Of a DNA stretch of 64,000 nucleotides, positions 35,954-45,364 are shown one piece after another. The notes beneath the pieces were generated by a model. That model had not been told where the DNA came from, ran no database searches, and saw nothing but the letters and a program-made list of their open reading frames with translations. The DNA comes from DASXMT01 sp963812965 (GTDB lineage Bacteria; Actinomycetota; Acidimicrobiia; Acidimicrobiales; RAAP-2). The stretch covers positions 185,098-249,097 of the forward strand of contig CAWEXG010000003.1 of the NCBI GenBank assembly GCA_963812965.1. Reading direction: 5' to 3'. Every line of letters starts with the position of its first letter. Position 1 is the stretch's first letter. A program made the position numbers and the translations under genes.

Positions 35954-38900
35954 CTACGGTGCGATGCCGACGATCGGGGCAGTGGTGGTGCCAACCGCCG
36001 AGCCGTTGAACGGAGCGTTGCCGAAGGTGAAGATGCCGCCGTCGGATGCTCCGATCCAGTAGCCGCCTCCGCCTGGGGTGGGAGTGAGGCCGACGACCGG
36101 TGCGTTGGACTGGCCGGCAGCCGATCCGTGGAAGCGAAGCGTCACCGAAAGTGAACACACCGCCGTCTTTAGCCACCAGCCAGTAGCCGTTGCCCGAAGG
36201 CGTAGCTGCCATGCTGACAACGGGAGCGTTCAAGTGTTGGCCACCTTCTGAGCCAAGGAACGTAGCATCGCCGAAGGTGAAGATGCCGCCGTCAGCGGCG
36301 ACGAGCCAGTAGCCCTGGCCGTCAGGGGTTGCAGTCATGCCGACCACCGGCTGGTTCAGGTGCTGGCCACCTTCCGAGCCGTAGAAGGCGGCGTCACCGA
36401 AGGTGAAGATGCCGCCGTCGCTGGCCACGAGCCAGTAGCCCTTGCCATCGGGAGTAGCGGCCATACCGACAATGGGAGCGTTCAGGTGTTGTCCACCTTC
36501 GGATCCGTAGTAGCCGGCGTCGCCGAAGGTGAAGATGCCACCATCTGCTCCTACCAACCAGTAGCCCTTGTTGTCAGGGGTTGCCGCCATGCCAACGATC
36601 GGAGCGTTCAACGATTGCCCAGCTTCAGAGCCGTAGTTCCCGGCATTGCCGAACGTGGATACAGCACCGTTGGAAGCAACCATGCGGTAGCCGGTGGTCG
36701 ACGGTGCCAAGACCGTCAAGGATGGCCGGATTCGTAGTGGCACTGGGTCCGGCAGCGTTACTGAATACGGCCTGGTACTCGTTGCCGTTATCTGCGGCTG
36801 TGGTTGCCGGGGTGGTGTAGGAGTTCGACGTTGCACCGGCGATATTAGTAAACGTCTTCCCTCCATTCGTGGACACCTGCCACTGGACGGTTGGGGTGGG
36901 ATCACCACTGGCAGCTGCTGTGAAGGTCGCTGTCGCTCCGGCCGATGCCGTCTGGTTCGCGAGTTGAGTAGTGATGCTTGGAGCTGTGCCCACTTGGAAG
37001 TTCACCGGAACGGAGGTGCTAGCGGAAATTGGTCCGCCGCTCCACACAGCGGTCAAGACGTTTGGACCTGGCGGCAACGAATTGGTCGTGAGAGTCGATG
37101 TGCCTACATTCGTACCCAACGTTTCCACTACGTCTGTTCCCAGGGGGGTGCCGTTTGCAAGGAATTCCACTTGGCCGTTGGTGTTGGCATTGATGTTGGA
37201 GGCTGGAAAGACCGAAGCGTCAAGGGTGACCGGCGTGCCCGGGGCCGCTGAACCGCTCGGACTTGTGGTCAATGTGACGCCCGAAACCTCTACGTCGCTG
37301 AAGACCGAAGGTTGAGTGGGATCAACTGGGTTGCAAGCTACGGCTTGTGTTCCAGAAACGAAGCTTATGGAATTGACCGCAATCGGAATCGTAGTGCCCG
37401 GCGTGCCGGTTATCGGAACGGTTGTGGACAGACCCGTCCAACTCACACTATTGATCCCATTGGATATGGTCGTTTCCGCTGACGGCGCCATGATTGTGTT
37501 TCCACCCGGCGAGATACCCATGCTGATATTCGACACCGAAGCACTGGCAAAGACGTTGCGGGTCCATGTTCAGCGTGAGGTCTAGAGCGCTCACCGGCAC
37601 GGTGGAGCCACTCGGGGCGGATGTTGGCGCAATGGCAGTGGCAACGACGGAAGCGGCAAAGGGATTCTTTGATGCTTGATTGGCAAGTAAATGGCACGCC
37701 GGGAGCCGGGGGCGCAACGGTGAACGATTGCGACAGTGTCCCCGGGGCGTACACCGGGTCCCCGGAGTACTCGAAGGTCAGCGTGTGGGCACCCGGCGCC
37801 AAGCCGGCAGTGTCTATTGGTGAACTTGCAGGGTTGACCAGATCGGTGGCCACGGTTGTCCCGTCAACCAAGACTGTGAATGTGCCGGACCCGGTACTAA
37901 AGATATCGTCAGGGTCGGATACGGCATCCTCCACCGCGGGTTGTGGGTTGAAGGTGTAGCCCTCGGGTACTGGCGTGCTTGGCATGTTCGTCGTGATCAG
38001 TGGAGCGACACGTGCGCCATACGTAAGGTAAAAGTTCGCACCATTCAGGAGCTGCTGCGCCAAACCCGATGCATCGGTAATCGGTCCCGCCTGCGTGCAA
38101 GAGCCACCGCCGGTAATCGGGGTCACACAGCTTCCTGAGTACAGATTCGTTAAAAGCAAGCCCCCCGTGGAAGGACCAAGTCCATTGTTCGGGTCGTAGC
38201 TGATTGAGATCTGGAGATTGATCGTTATCGATGCTCCCGGCGCTAGCGAGAACGATCCCGGTTGCGTTCCGCATGGTGGTGATCCAAATCCGCTGAAAAA
38301 TGCGTTGCCAACCACCGCTCACGGTCATCGGACACCAGTTGCCTCCGCTGTCCTGGTAACTCAGCGTGGCATCACGTCCGCTGATGCCGCCAAATTGGTC
38401 GGTAGAGATGTTCACTGCAAAATAGAGACTGGGCCAGGCAGGCGCAGAAGAAGGATTGGCGATCGTCACAGAAAACGGTGTCGGTGTAGGTGACGACATC
38501 TCTATCGACGTCGGAACATCTAACGATACGGTTGGAAATGGCTGAATTGCGTAGGGAATCGAAGGCGAGACGCTCCCAGCGTAATTGAAGTCTCCGGAGT
38601 ACACGGCGGTGAGTTGGTTTGTTTGGCTGGGCAGCGCCGCTGTGGTGAATGCAGCGGTGCCTCCAGCTACAGGTTCGGTCGCAACCAGGGTGCCATTGGC
38701 CAGGAAGTTCACTGAGCCGGTCGCATCTGCCGCGGTACTCCCGCTCGAGGTGATGGTATCTGTCAGTGTGACCGATGTTCCCGTAAGTTGCGGGCTGCTC
38801 GGTGAGGTGGACAACGTGTTCGTCGTTGATTTTCCAGGAGGTGGTGGGATTGGCAACCCAGTGCCCTGAAGGTTCAAGGTGGTGTTGTTATTGGTGTTAC

Positions 38901-39934
38901 CGGCCACTTGAAATGGATAACCACCGGCGTTAAGCGACCCTTGAGCCAGGCCGCAGGAACCACCGGGTGCGGAGGTGAAGTCCGGAATGGTGTAGTTGGA
39001 AGCTGAAAGAGTCACGTTGCCACTACTTGGATCATAGGGCGCAGTCGACTGGAAGAACATGTTGATCGGAGTCGAGAAGCACTGGGCGGTGATCGGCGTG
39101 GTGACATCAAGGGTGTACGAGAGGCTGTCGTTGAGCGTGATGTCGCCATTGGAGTTGATCGAACCGGTGGCCGTGCCCGGGTCGACCTCATCCATGAGGT
39201 AGTTGGTACATCCGTCGGCCGCTGCGCTGCACACGTTGTACTGGACCGGCAAGCTCAGGGTTGCGTCGGTGATCACACCGGTCAGCGGAGCCACGGTGCC
39301 AGTGAGCGTGGTGGTGGTCTGGGCCGGGAAGGGCTCGGGTGCGGAGCTGGAGAGCACCGTCCAGCTGCCCAGATGAGGTCATGTTGAGCGAGAACGGCTC
39401 GGTGCCGCCGTTGCCGGCATAGAGGGTGAGCTGTGCCGAGGTGGCCGTATCGCTGGCGGCGTCGGTGACGGTGACTGCAAACGTGGCCGTGGCGTTCGTC
39501 GTGGGCGTGCCTGACAGCACACCGGTCGACGAATTTCAGGCTCAGCCAGCTGGGCAACGTGGAGCCCGAGGCAACGCTCCAGGTGTAGTTCCCGGTGCCA
39601 CCGGTTGCAGCCAGGGTGGTGGCATAGGGGGTGTTCAGCGGGGCCAAGGGCAGTGGCGAGGTCGTGGTCACCGACAGCGGGGTAGCCGCACTGGCGGCAC
39701 CCACGCCGATCCCGGCCACAGTTCCGGCGATCACTCCCACAACCAGGAGCGTTGCCGCTATGGCCGCGAAAAACCGGCGGGCCAAGCCGCCGGTGACGTG
39801 AGATTTTGGTGACTCTGCGTGGGAAAAACTTAGGGAGTTACTCCCCCACCCCCCCCCGCGAGAACTTTTCCAGATTGAGAATTCTCAAGCTGAGCATCGC
39901 GGGTTGCTGCTGTGTTGCGACGTCCCCGGAACAT
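35954..39934 (-). CDS. Large secreted multi-Ig protein ending in six 42-residue repeats (paralog B), several frame breaks
   Basis: The layout equals gene A: ATG at 39934 after AGGGGG, N-terminal extension, signal peptide ARRFFAAIAATLLVVGVIAG, putative Ig domain (GGTGNYTWSVASGSTLPSWL), beta-rich segments with GGCTNYL-type Cys pairs, Big-type Ig domains (LTTSPSGSAAPGTPVTL, PGPNVLTAVWSGG), an Ig domain with GDPTPTVQWQVSTNGG, and six GYWLVxxDGG repeats. The start frame is lost before the signal peptide: one A is missing near 39884 relative to gene A, or one G would be needed in the G9 tract. Further breaks occur near 36140, 36720, 37560, 37640, 38310, 39375 and 39535. Same proposed role as paralog A. 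Confidence 0.7.
39849..39857. repeat. G9 homopolymer in the 5' coding region of gene B
   Basis: The tract is at the same position as in gene A. As written, the frame from the ATG at 39934 reads through it to GGGGGVTP and stops. Adding a single G would restore the frame into the signal peptide. Confidence 0.9.
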
Positions 39935-40047
39935 GTACATCCCCCTGCTTTCGCTGTAGTTGGTGAAACTGTGTTGGTAAATCTGGTGTTTCGTACTCCT
40001 CGACCAGATGGTACACACTCTTCGTTTCCCAAACTGGTCGCGGTCGC

Positions 40048-40076
40048 ATCTAACTCCAGGTACTTCAACTTGTCAA
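40048..40076 (-). promoter_or_regulatory. Sigma-A type promoter of gene B
   Basis: TTGACA (40071-40076) and TTAGAT (40048-40053) on the minus strand with a 17-base spacer, identical to the promoter of gene A. Similarity between the two upstream regions extends from the start codon to about 40100 and then fades, marking the edge of the duplicated unit. The rest of 39935-40234 holds the second 31-nt direct repeat and no gene. Confidence 0.8.
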
Positions 40077-40146
40077 GCGCAACGCGTCAACAGGCATCGT
40101 GACCAGGGTACGCGTGTCAGCGGGTGACCGGGACAGGTGCCCTCTG

Positions 40147-40177
40147 TCTGGCGCCTGAGAGCCTACGTCGCTGCCAC
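40147..40177. repeat. 31-nt direct repeat, copy 2
   Basis: Same orientation as the copy at 29374-29404 with 29 of 31 identical bases; the two differences are C/T transitions. It lies just upstream of the duplicated promoter of gene B, outside the accessory block. Confidence 0.85.
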
Positions 40178-40234
40178 CGGCCAGCAGGAATGCCGGGAAC
40201 GACGGGGCGGAGCCGGCTGCTTCATGTTGACTAG

Positions 40235-40447
40235 CTACTTCCCCGAGAGCAGCTGGATGACTTGCTGCCTCACTCGGGTCGGATCTGCTCCCAAGCTCAC
40301 GAGCACCTGGACACCGACACCCTCCCCCTCTCGCACGAGACCGAGGAGCATGTGCTCTGTCCCGATGTAATCGTGGCCGAGCAGGCGCGCCTCTTCTTGA
40401 GCCAAGACGAGTACCCGCCGCGCTTGGTCGGTGAAGCGTTCGAACAC
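40235..40447 (-). CDS. Orphan ClpC N-terminal domain protein (70 residues)
   Basis: Starting at GTG 40447 the protein reads FERFTDQARRVLVLAQEEAR then LLGHDYIGTEHMLLGLVREG, an almost exact match to the first repeat of the ClpC N-domain, and ends VRQQVIQLLSGK. No ATPase module follows, so it cannot unfold proteins. Small free N-domain proteins such as mycobacterial ClpC2 are thought to bind ligands or adaptors that target ClpC1; a decoy role here is inference. A gene fragment left by recombination is the alternative. Confidence 0.8.
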   Translation of the reverse strand: MFERFTDQARRVLVLAQEEARLLGHDYIGTEHMLLGLVREGEGVGVQVLVSLGADPTRVRQQVIQLLSGK

Positions 40448-40570
40448 CCTCTCAGCCTCGCATGTTGTGTCCGCGGGCACATGAGCTACGGGCACAGACG
40501 GAGAGCTTCTCGCATCTGGGTTCGGCCACGTCTCACAAGCCAGTCGGGCACGGTGAGACGTCCGCCTGAC

Positions 40571-41140
40571 TCAGTGGACCCGCTGCAGGACGGCGTTGGT
40601 TGCGGCGAGATCGAACTCCTCGGGGTTGAAGTAGCGGCCGAGCCATTCCATGTAGTCGTCGTGTTCTTCGTGGTCCGGATCGGCGATGGCCTCGAGCAAC
40701 ATCGCGTAGCCGCCCACACCGCCACAGTCCTCAGGAGGGCAGGCTCGCTGGCCATCCAGGCACACTCCGAACTTGAGCACGAGGGCCACTGGATCGATCG
40801 ACTCGACAACCACCTCGTGCCTCCACGAGTCCCCGAAGTCGTACTCATAGAAGAACCGGGCTCGATCGGGAATCACCTCGGCCACCGTTACTGATGCATC
40901 GTCGATGCCATCCATCTCGTCGTTGGGGTCAGGTATCCAATAGCGATTCTCTCCAACCTCGAAGCTGTGGAGGTGGTAGTCCTCCCACCCCATCGCTGCC
41001 TGAAAGATCGAGTGAAGCTTGGCCAACTTGATCCCCCCGGGCACCAGCAGCCGGCGCCAGATGGTCGGGGTAGGGCCCATGAGCGAGATACGCAACTGGA
41101 ACACGTACTTGCCTGATCCACGTGGGGTCGGAGAAACCAT
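40571..41140 (-). CDS. Plasmid pRiA4b ORF-3 family protein
   Basis: The 189-residue protein shows the family pattern: YVFQLRISLMGPTPTIWRRL near the start, LAKLHSIFQAAMGWEDYHLH, FEVGENRYWIPD, a central FFYEYDFGDSWRHEVVVES, and CLDGQRACPPEDCGGVGGYA with two Cys, then HDDYMEWLGRYFNPEEFD. This family is widespread on plasmids and mobile elements, but its molecular role is unknown. It stands alone, upstream of tRNA-Asn. Confidence 0.9.
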   Translation of the reverse strand: MVSPTPRGSGKYVFQLRISLMGPTPTIWRRLLVPGGIKLAKLHSIFQAAMGWEDYHLHSFEVGENRYWIPDPNDEMDGIDDASVTVAEVIPDRARFFYEYDFGDSWRHEVVVESIDPVALVLKFGVCLDGQRACPPEDCGGVGGYAMLLEAIADPDHEEHDDYMEWLGRYFNPEEFDLAATNAVLQRVH

Positions 41141-41274
41141 CGGGCCAGCTTACGAGACCGGGCGTCTTCCACGAGGTGGAGCAGCTCACATGATCACGGA
41201 TCGCGCACGCCGCTCCTGCTCACACCCGGCCCGAGTCCGCACGCCACTCCCACCAGGGAAAACTGGCCAGAAAG

Positions 41275-41347
41275 CTCCGGGGGAGAGACTCGAACTCTCA
41301 ACCTAGCGGTTAACAGCCGCTTGCTCTGCCGATTGAGCTACCCCGGA
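41275..41347 (-). tRNA. tRNA-Asn (GUU)
   Basis: On the minus strand TCCGGGG pairs with CCCCGGA, the D-arm is AGCTCAATCGGCAGAGC, the anticodon stem AGCGG/CCGCT holds the loop CTGTTAA with GTT, and the T-arm includes GTTCGAGTC. The discriminator is G, as expected for bacterial tRNA-Asn. No CCA is encoded. Confidence 0.95.
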
Positions 41348-41444
41348 ATATCGCGAGGGAACCCTACCTGAGGGTCCGGGGTAGTCATGTCGTCGGGGGT
41401 CAGCCCGAACCCGCAGGGTGCGCTCTGCTGCAAGGAGGGGCAGA

Positions 41445-41747
41445 ATGGTGGACGTGAAACTTCGGATCGGCACGGCCATCGCGTTCGGCGTGGGGTACAC
41501 ACTCGGCACCCGAGCCGGGCGTGAGCGCTATCTCCAGATCCTCCGGGTCGCCAGCAAGGCCGGCCATTCCGCGCCGGTAGAGGCCACTGTCGGAGTGGCG
41601 GGAGCCAAGGCCAAGGCGGCGGCCAACCTCGGCGTGGAGCGAGTTCGCGACGCCATCGGCATTCGACTGGGCCTGCGGGACGGGGACGAGGCTGCCGAAG
41701 TCCTGGCTCAGGACCTCGCCGCCGCCTTGAACGGGCGCAGTCGCTAA
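41445..41747 (+). CDS. Small conserved protein with YtxH-like N-terminus
   Basis: The 100-residue protein has a short hydrophobic N-terminus with GTAIAFGVGYTLGTRAGRER, the Gly-rich membrane segment plus TRAGRERY motif common in small actinobacterial proteins, then an Ala/Lys-rich helix (GVAGAKAKAAANLGVERVRD). The ATG at 41445 is followed by GTG codons. It is probably membrane-associated; function unknown. It is convergent with the sigma factor gene. Confidence 0.7.
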   Translation: MVDVKLRIGTAIAFGVGYTLGTRAGRERYLQILRVASKAGHSAPVEATVGVAGAKAKAAANLGVERVRDAIGIRLGLRDGDEAAEVLAQDLAAALNGRSR

Positions 41748-41789
41748 GCCCGGCTCCCGAGAGGTTCATGCACCTGCCGCCGGCAGGGC

Positions 41790-43319
41790 TCACGTTTCGT
41801 CGAGGTAGTCCCTGAGCAGGTGGGCGGAGTCGGGCCGGCGCAGCTTGGCCAGGGTCTTGGCTTCGATCTGGCGGATCCGCTCCCGGGTGACACCGAACGC
41901 CTGACCCACCTCTTCGAGGGTGCGGACCTTCCCATCGTCGAGCCCGAAGCGGAGCCGCACCACATCCTGCTCCCTCGGCGCCAGGTTGCCGAGAGCTTCC
42001 CGCACCGCTGCGTCGAGCATGATCCTCTCGGCAGCATCGTCGGGAACCACCGCGCCGCGATCCTCGATCAGGTCGGACAGGTTGAAGTCGTCCTCGTCCC
42101 CCATGGGCTGCTCGAGGGAGATGGTGTCCTGGTTGATCCGCTGGATCTCTCGCACCCGTTCGATGGTGAACTCGACGCGCTGGGCCACCTCTTCGGCCCT
42201 CGGCTCCCGCCCCAACTCTTGGAGGAGCTGGCGCTGAGCCCACACCACCTTGTTGATGGTCTCGACCATGTGCACGGGAATGCGGATGGTACGGGCCTGA
42301 TCGGCGATGGCACGAGAGATGGCCTGACGAATCCACCAGGTGGCATAGGTCGAGAACTTGAACCCCTTCGTGTGATCGAACTTCTCGACAGCTCGCATCA
42401 ACCCGAGGTTGCCCTCCTGGATCAAGTCGAGGAATGCCAGCCCCCGGTTTCGGTAGCGCTTGGCGATGGACACCACCAACCGCAGGTTGGCCTCGATGAG
42501 CGCTTCCTTCGCCGCCTGTCCCCGACGGACCAGTCTCGTGTCGGCCGCACGGGATGAGGTGGTTCCACCATCCGGGTGCTCCTCATCGTCACGCGCCAAC
42601 CGATCAGCCGCATCGATCCCGTCCAGGATCCTCTGGGCCAACTCGACCTCGAGTGCTGCATCGAGGAGCCGGACCTTCCCGATCTCTTTCAGGTAGGTGT
42701 GAACGGGATCGGCGCCCGGCCCGGAGAACCGATCACTGTTGGCGTACCCGGCGCTGGCCTGGGACGACTTGGCCGACGACTCGGTCGTTCGTGACGGCTT
42801 GCTGGTACGGCTCCGTGGCGTCTTCTTCGGCGAGCGCGGCGCCTTCTTCGGGCGGGCCGAGGTGGGAACCGGCGTCTTAGACAGCTCGGGTTCCGTGATC
42901 GGCAGCACCGACGACGGGGCCTCCACGATCGGGGGCGTGCTGTCGTCGAGTACAGCAGCGTTCAGCCCATCGACGTCGAGTGCAGCAGCGTCGAGCACTA
43001 CGCCATCGAGGGCGTCGGTCACGAGCGGGACGCTGTCAAGCGCCTCGGTGGTAGACGGAACTTCAGCGAGCCCCACGGTGTCGTCGATGAACTCGATGCC
43101 TTCCGATCGAACCCGGGACACCACGTCGACGATGAGCTCATGGCTCAACTCGACCGACCGCAACACGGTCATGAGATCGTCTTGTCCGAGATAGCCCTGC
43201 GAGCGACCCAGCCGGAGGAGGATGTCGAACTCCTCGGCGGACAGCACTGCTTCCGCGGGCGTGTCCGAACCAGGGGTCACTCCGGTCTCGCCAAGTTCTT
43301 CGATCGTGTCGTCCGTCAT
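41790..43319 (-). CDS. sigA: Primary RNA polymerase sigma factor
   Basis: The C-terminal 320 residues hold sigma regions 1.2-4.2: DPVHTYLKEIGKVRLL, RLVVSIAKRYRNRGLAFLDL, FDHTKGFKFSTYATWWIRQA (regions 2.3-2.4), IPVHMVETINK, LEQPMGDEDDFNLSDLIED, and the region 4.2 helix-turn-helix TLEEVGQAFGVTRERIRQIE. The N-terminal 200 residues are acidic and rich in Ala/Val/Asp/Thr repeats followed by a Lys/Arg-rich stretch (RPKKAPRSPKKTPRSRT), as in many actinobacterial sigma factors. The ATG at 43319 follows AGGACAGG; a GTG at 43358 overlapping dnaG is an alternative start. It directs most housekeeping transcription. Confidence 0.97.
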   Translation of the reverse strand: MTDDTIEELGETGVTPGSDTPAEAVLSAEEFDILLRLGRSQGYLGQDDLMTVLRSVELSHELIVDVVSRVRSEGIEFIDDTVGLAEVPSTTEALDSVPLVTDALDGVVLDAAALDVDGLNAAVLDDSTPPIVEAPSSVLPITEPELSKTPVPTSARPKKAPRSPKKTPRSRTSKPSRTTESSAKSSQASAGYANSDRFSGPGADPVHTYLKEIGKVRLLDAALEVELAQRILDGIDAADRLARDDEEHPDGGTTSSRAADTRLVRRGQAAKEALIEANLRLVVSIAKRYRNRGLAFLDLIQEGNLGLMRAVEKFDHTKGFKFSTYATWWIRQAISRAIADQARTIRIPVHMVETINKVVWAQRQLLQELGREPRAEEVAQRVEFTIERVREIQRINQDTISLEQPMGDEDDFNLSDLIEDRGAVVPDDAAERIMLDAAVREALGNLAPREQDVVRLRFGLDDGKVRTLEEVGQAFGVTRERIRQIEAKTLAKLRRPDSAHLLRDYLDET

Positions 43320-43354
43320 CACCTGTCCTGACGGCCGAGCACTGCGCCCGGCGA

Positions 43355-45298
43355 TCACGTGCCTCCCCCCGTCAAGCTCATGTTCTCCCTCTCAACCAGC
43401 CAGGCTACCAACCGACCCGAGGCTTCACCGACCGCGCCTGTGACCTCCAATTGGTCCAATTGGTCGATCATCGGACGAATTCGGACCGCCTCTACCCCTG
43501 CCTCTGTCGAAGTCCGGGCTTCCCGTACTAGAACAGCCAGCTCACGGCGGGCTGCTTCCCTGACCAGCTGGGTGAGGACATCGTCCGGCTCTCCGACCGG
43601 CTCTTCGACGACCAGGCGAAGCAGCAGATCCCTAACCTCGGGCTGCGCCTGATCAATGGCCACGTGGAGATCGTCGGCCTCCATCAGGACCAGCAGTGCC
43701 TTCCGCTGCAGCTCGTCGGTGAACAACACAGGCTCGAGCCGGTGGGCGACCTCCTCGGGTCGATGGATGGCCAGGCGGAGCGCCATGAGCCCGGGCCGGA
43801 AGGGCTCGGTCGCCCGACGAGCCGAGGTCCCATCGTGGCCTCTCGCCGATGTCCCACCGTCGCCCGTGCGACCGTCGTCCCACCCGGCCTCGTCCGGATC
43901 CCGGACCCACTGGTCGGCGTCATCGGCGTCCGGTCCGTTCGAACGGTGCCGATCGGAGTTTGATCGACCCTGGCTCCCGCCGCGGACCCCGCGCTTGGTC
44001 GCCGACAGCTTCGGTCCTTCACGGAGCAGGTGCTCGAGTCGTTCCCGCAACGAGGCCGGTTCCAGCTGGCATCGGGTGGCGATCTGCACGACATACGGGT
44101 CCCGGACGAAGTTGTCGGGATGCTCCGCTACCACCGACAGTGCGGCGTCCGCTGCCTTGGCGCGTCCCTCGGCGGTGGAGAGGTCGGCTGCCGAGAGGAC
44201 CCGCTCCAACCGGAACTGGAGAAAAGGCTTGGCCCCTTCGATGGCAGCCCGGAGCACATCGGGATCGGTTCGGGCCAGCTCACCCGGATCTTGACCGGGC
44301 GGGAGGTCGGCCACAGCCACGTCCACCTCGTGCCGCCGTTCCCACTCGTAGAAACGTCCGGCGGCAGCCTGGCCCGCACCGTCGGCGTCGAAGGCCAAGA
44401 CGATCCGCTTGGCGAAGTTCCGCAGCAGCAGGAAGTGCTCGTCGGCCAGCGCCGTCCCGCACGTGGCCACCGCCCGCTCCACGCCAACTTCGAAGAACCC
44501 GATGACGTCGGTGTAGCCCTCGCACACCACCACCTCGCCGGTCTTGATGACGTCGTTCTTCGCCCAGTTGAGGCCGTAGAGCACTTTGCGCTTCGAGTAG
44601 ACGGCCGACTCTTGCGAGTTCTTGTACTTCGCCGGGTCGCTGCTTCCGGGCAGCACCCGGCCTCCGAGAGCCACCGGATGACCCGAAGGGTTGCAGATGG
44701 GGAACAGCACCCGGCCACGAAACGCGTCCTGGAGCCGGCCCCGGCGGTTGACGAACCCGAGCCCGGCACCGACGGCAACGTCCTCGGGAAGCTCGAGCGC
44801 GCTGCAGAGGGCGTCCCAGTCGTCCGGAGCCCACCCCAACCGGAACCGTCTGGCCACCGAGCCGTCGTAGCCGCGGGACCTCAGATAGTCCCGAGCCTGC
44901 CCGGCGTCCGCACCGGTGAGAAGGCGTTGGTGATACCACTCGGTCGCCTGCTCCATAGCGTCGAGGAACACTTTGCGTCGCTGGCTGTCTCGTCCGGCAT
45001 TGGCGTCCTCGTGGATGACAATTCCTGCTTTGTCGGCCAGTCCCCGCACCGCGTCGACGAAGTCGAGGTGGTCGATGGCCCGCACGAAGCTGATCGCGTC
45101 CCCCTTCGCCTGGCACCCGAAGCAGTAGTAGAAACCCTCCTCGGCGTTGACGCTGAACGACGGGGTCTTCTCGCCGTGGAAGGGGCACAGACCGACCCAG
45201 CGCCTACCGACGCGCTTCAGGGCGGCGTGCTCACCGATAAGCGCGACGATGTCGGTCGCTGCTCGGACCCGAGCGATGTCCTCGTCGGGAATGCCCAT
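43355..45298 (-). CDS. dnaG: DNA primase
   Basis: The zinc finger is complete: LCPFHGEKTPSFSVNAEEGF and YYCFGCQAKGD (three Cys and one His). The catalytic core has KNDVIKTGEVVVCEGYTDVI and RIVLAFDADGAGQAA, the Glu and DxD residues of the Toprim fold. The C-terminal part is Arg/Asp/Gly-rich (RGVRGGSQGRSNSDRHRSNG) before the helicase-binding helices, a variable linker. It lays down RNA primers at the replication fork. Directly upstream of sigA in the same orientation, the classic macromolecular-synthesis arrangement. Frame intact. Confidence 0.97.
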   Translation of the reverse strand: MGIPDEDIARVRAATDIVALIGEHAALKRVGRRWVGLCPFHGEKTPSFSVNAEEGFYYCFGCQAKGDAISFVRAIDHLDFVDAVRGLADKAGIVIHEDANAGRDSQRRKVFLDAMEQATEWYHQRLLTGADAGQARDYLRSRGYDGSVARRFRLGWAPDDWDALCSALELPEDVAVGAGLGFVNRRGRLQDAFRGRVLFPICNPSGHPVALGGRVLPGSSDPAKYKNSQESAVYSKRKVLYGLNWAKNDVIKTGEVVVCEGYTDVIGFFEVGVERAVATCGTALADEHFLLLRNFAKRIVLAFDADGAGQAAAGRFYEWERRHEVDVAVADLPPGQDPGELARTDPDVLRAAIEGAKPFLQFRLERVLSAADLSTAEGRAKAADAALSVVAEHPDNFVRDPYVVQIATRCQLEPASLRERLEHLLREGPKLSATKRGVRGGSQGRSNSDRHRSNGPDADDADQWVRDPDEAGWDDGRTGDGGTSARGHDGTSARRATEPFRPGLMALRLAIHRPEEVAHRLEPVLFTDELQRKALLVLMEADDLHVAIDQAQPEVRDLLLRLVVEEPVGEPDDVLTQLVREAARRELAVLVREARTSTEAGVEAVRIRPMIDQLDQLEVTGAVGEASGRLVAWLVERENMSLTGGGT

Positions 45299-45364
45299 AG
45301 CCGTTGACGGTACCGCGAAGCAGCCTCGATCAGACCATCGACAGCTTCTACCGGCTCTACCAGG

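Noticed and set aside
40571..41140. Insertion sequence signalled by the pRiA4b ORF-3 protein
   Set aside because: No transposase and no terminal inverted repeats are visible around it; it stands as an isolated gene.
29212..41347. Integrative element using the tRNA-Met or tRNA-Asn gene
   Set aside because: No duplicated tRNA 3' end and no integrase gene are found; the 31-nt direct repeats lie outside the tRNA genes.
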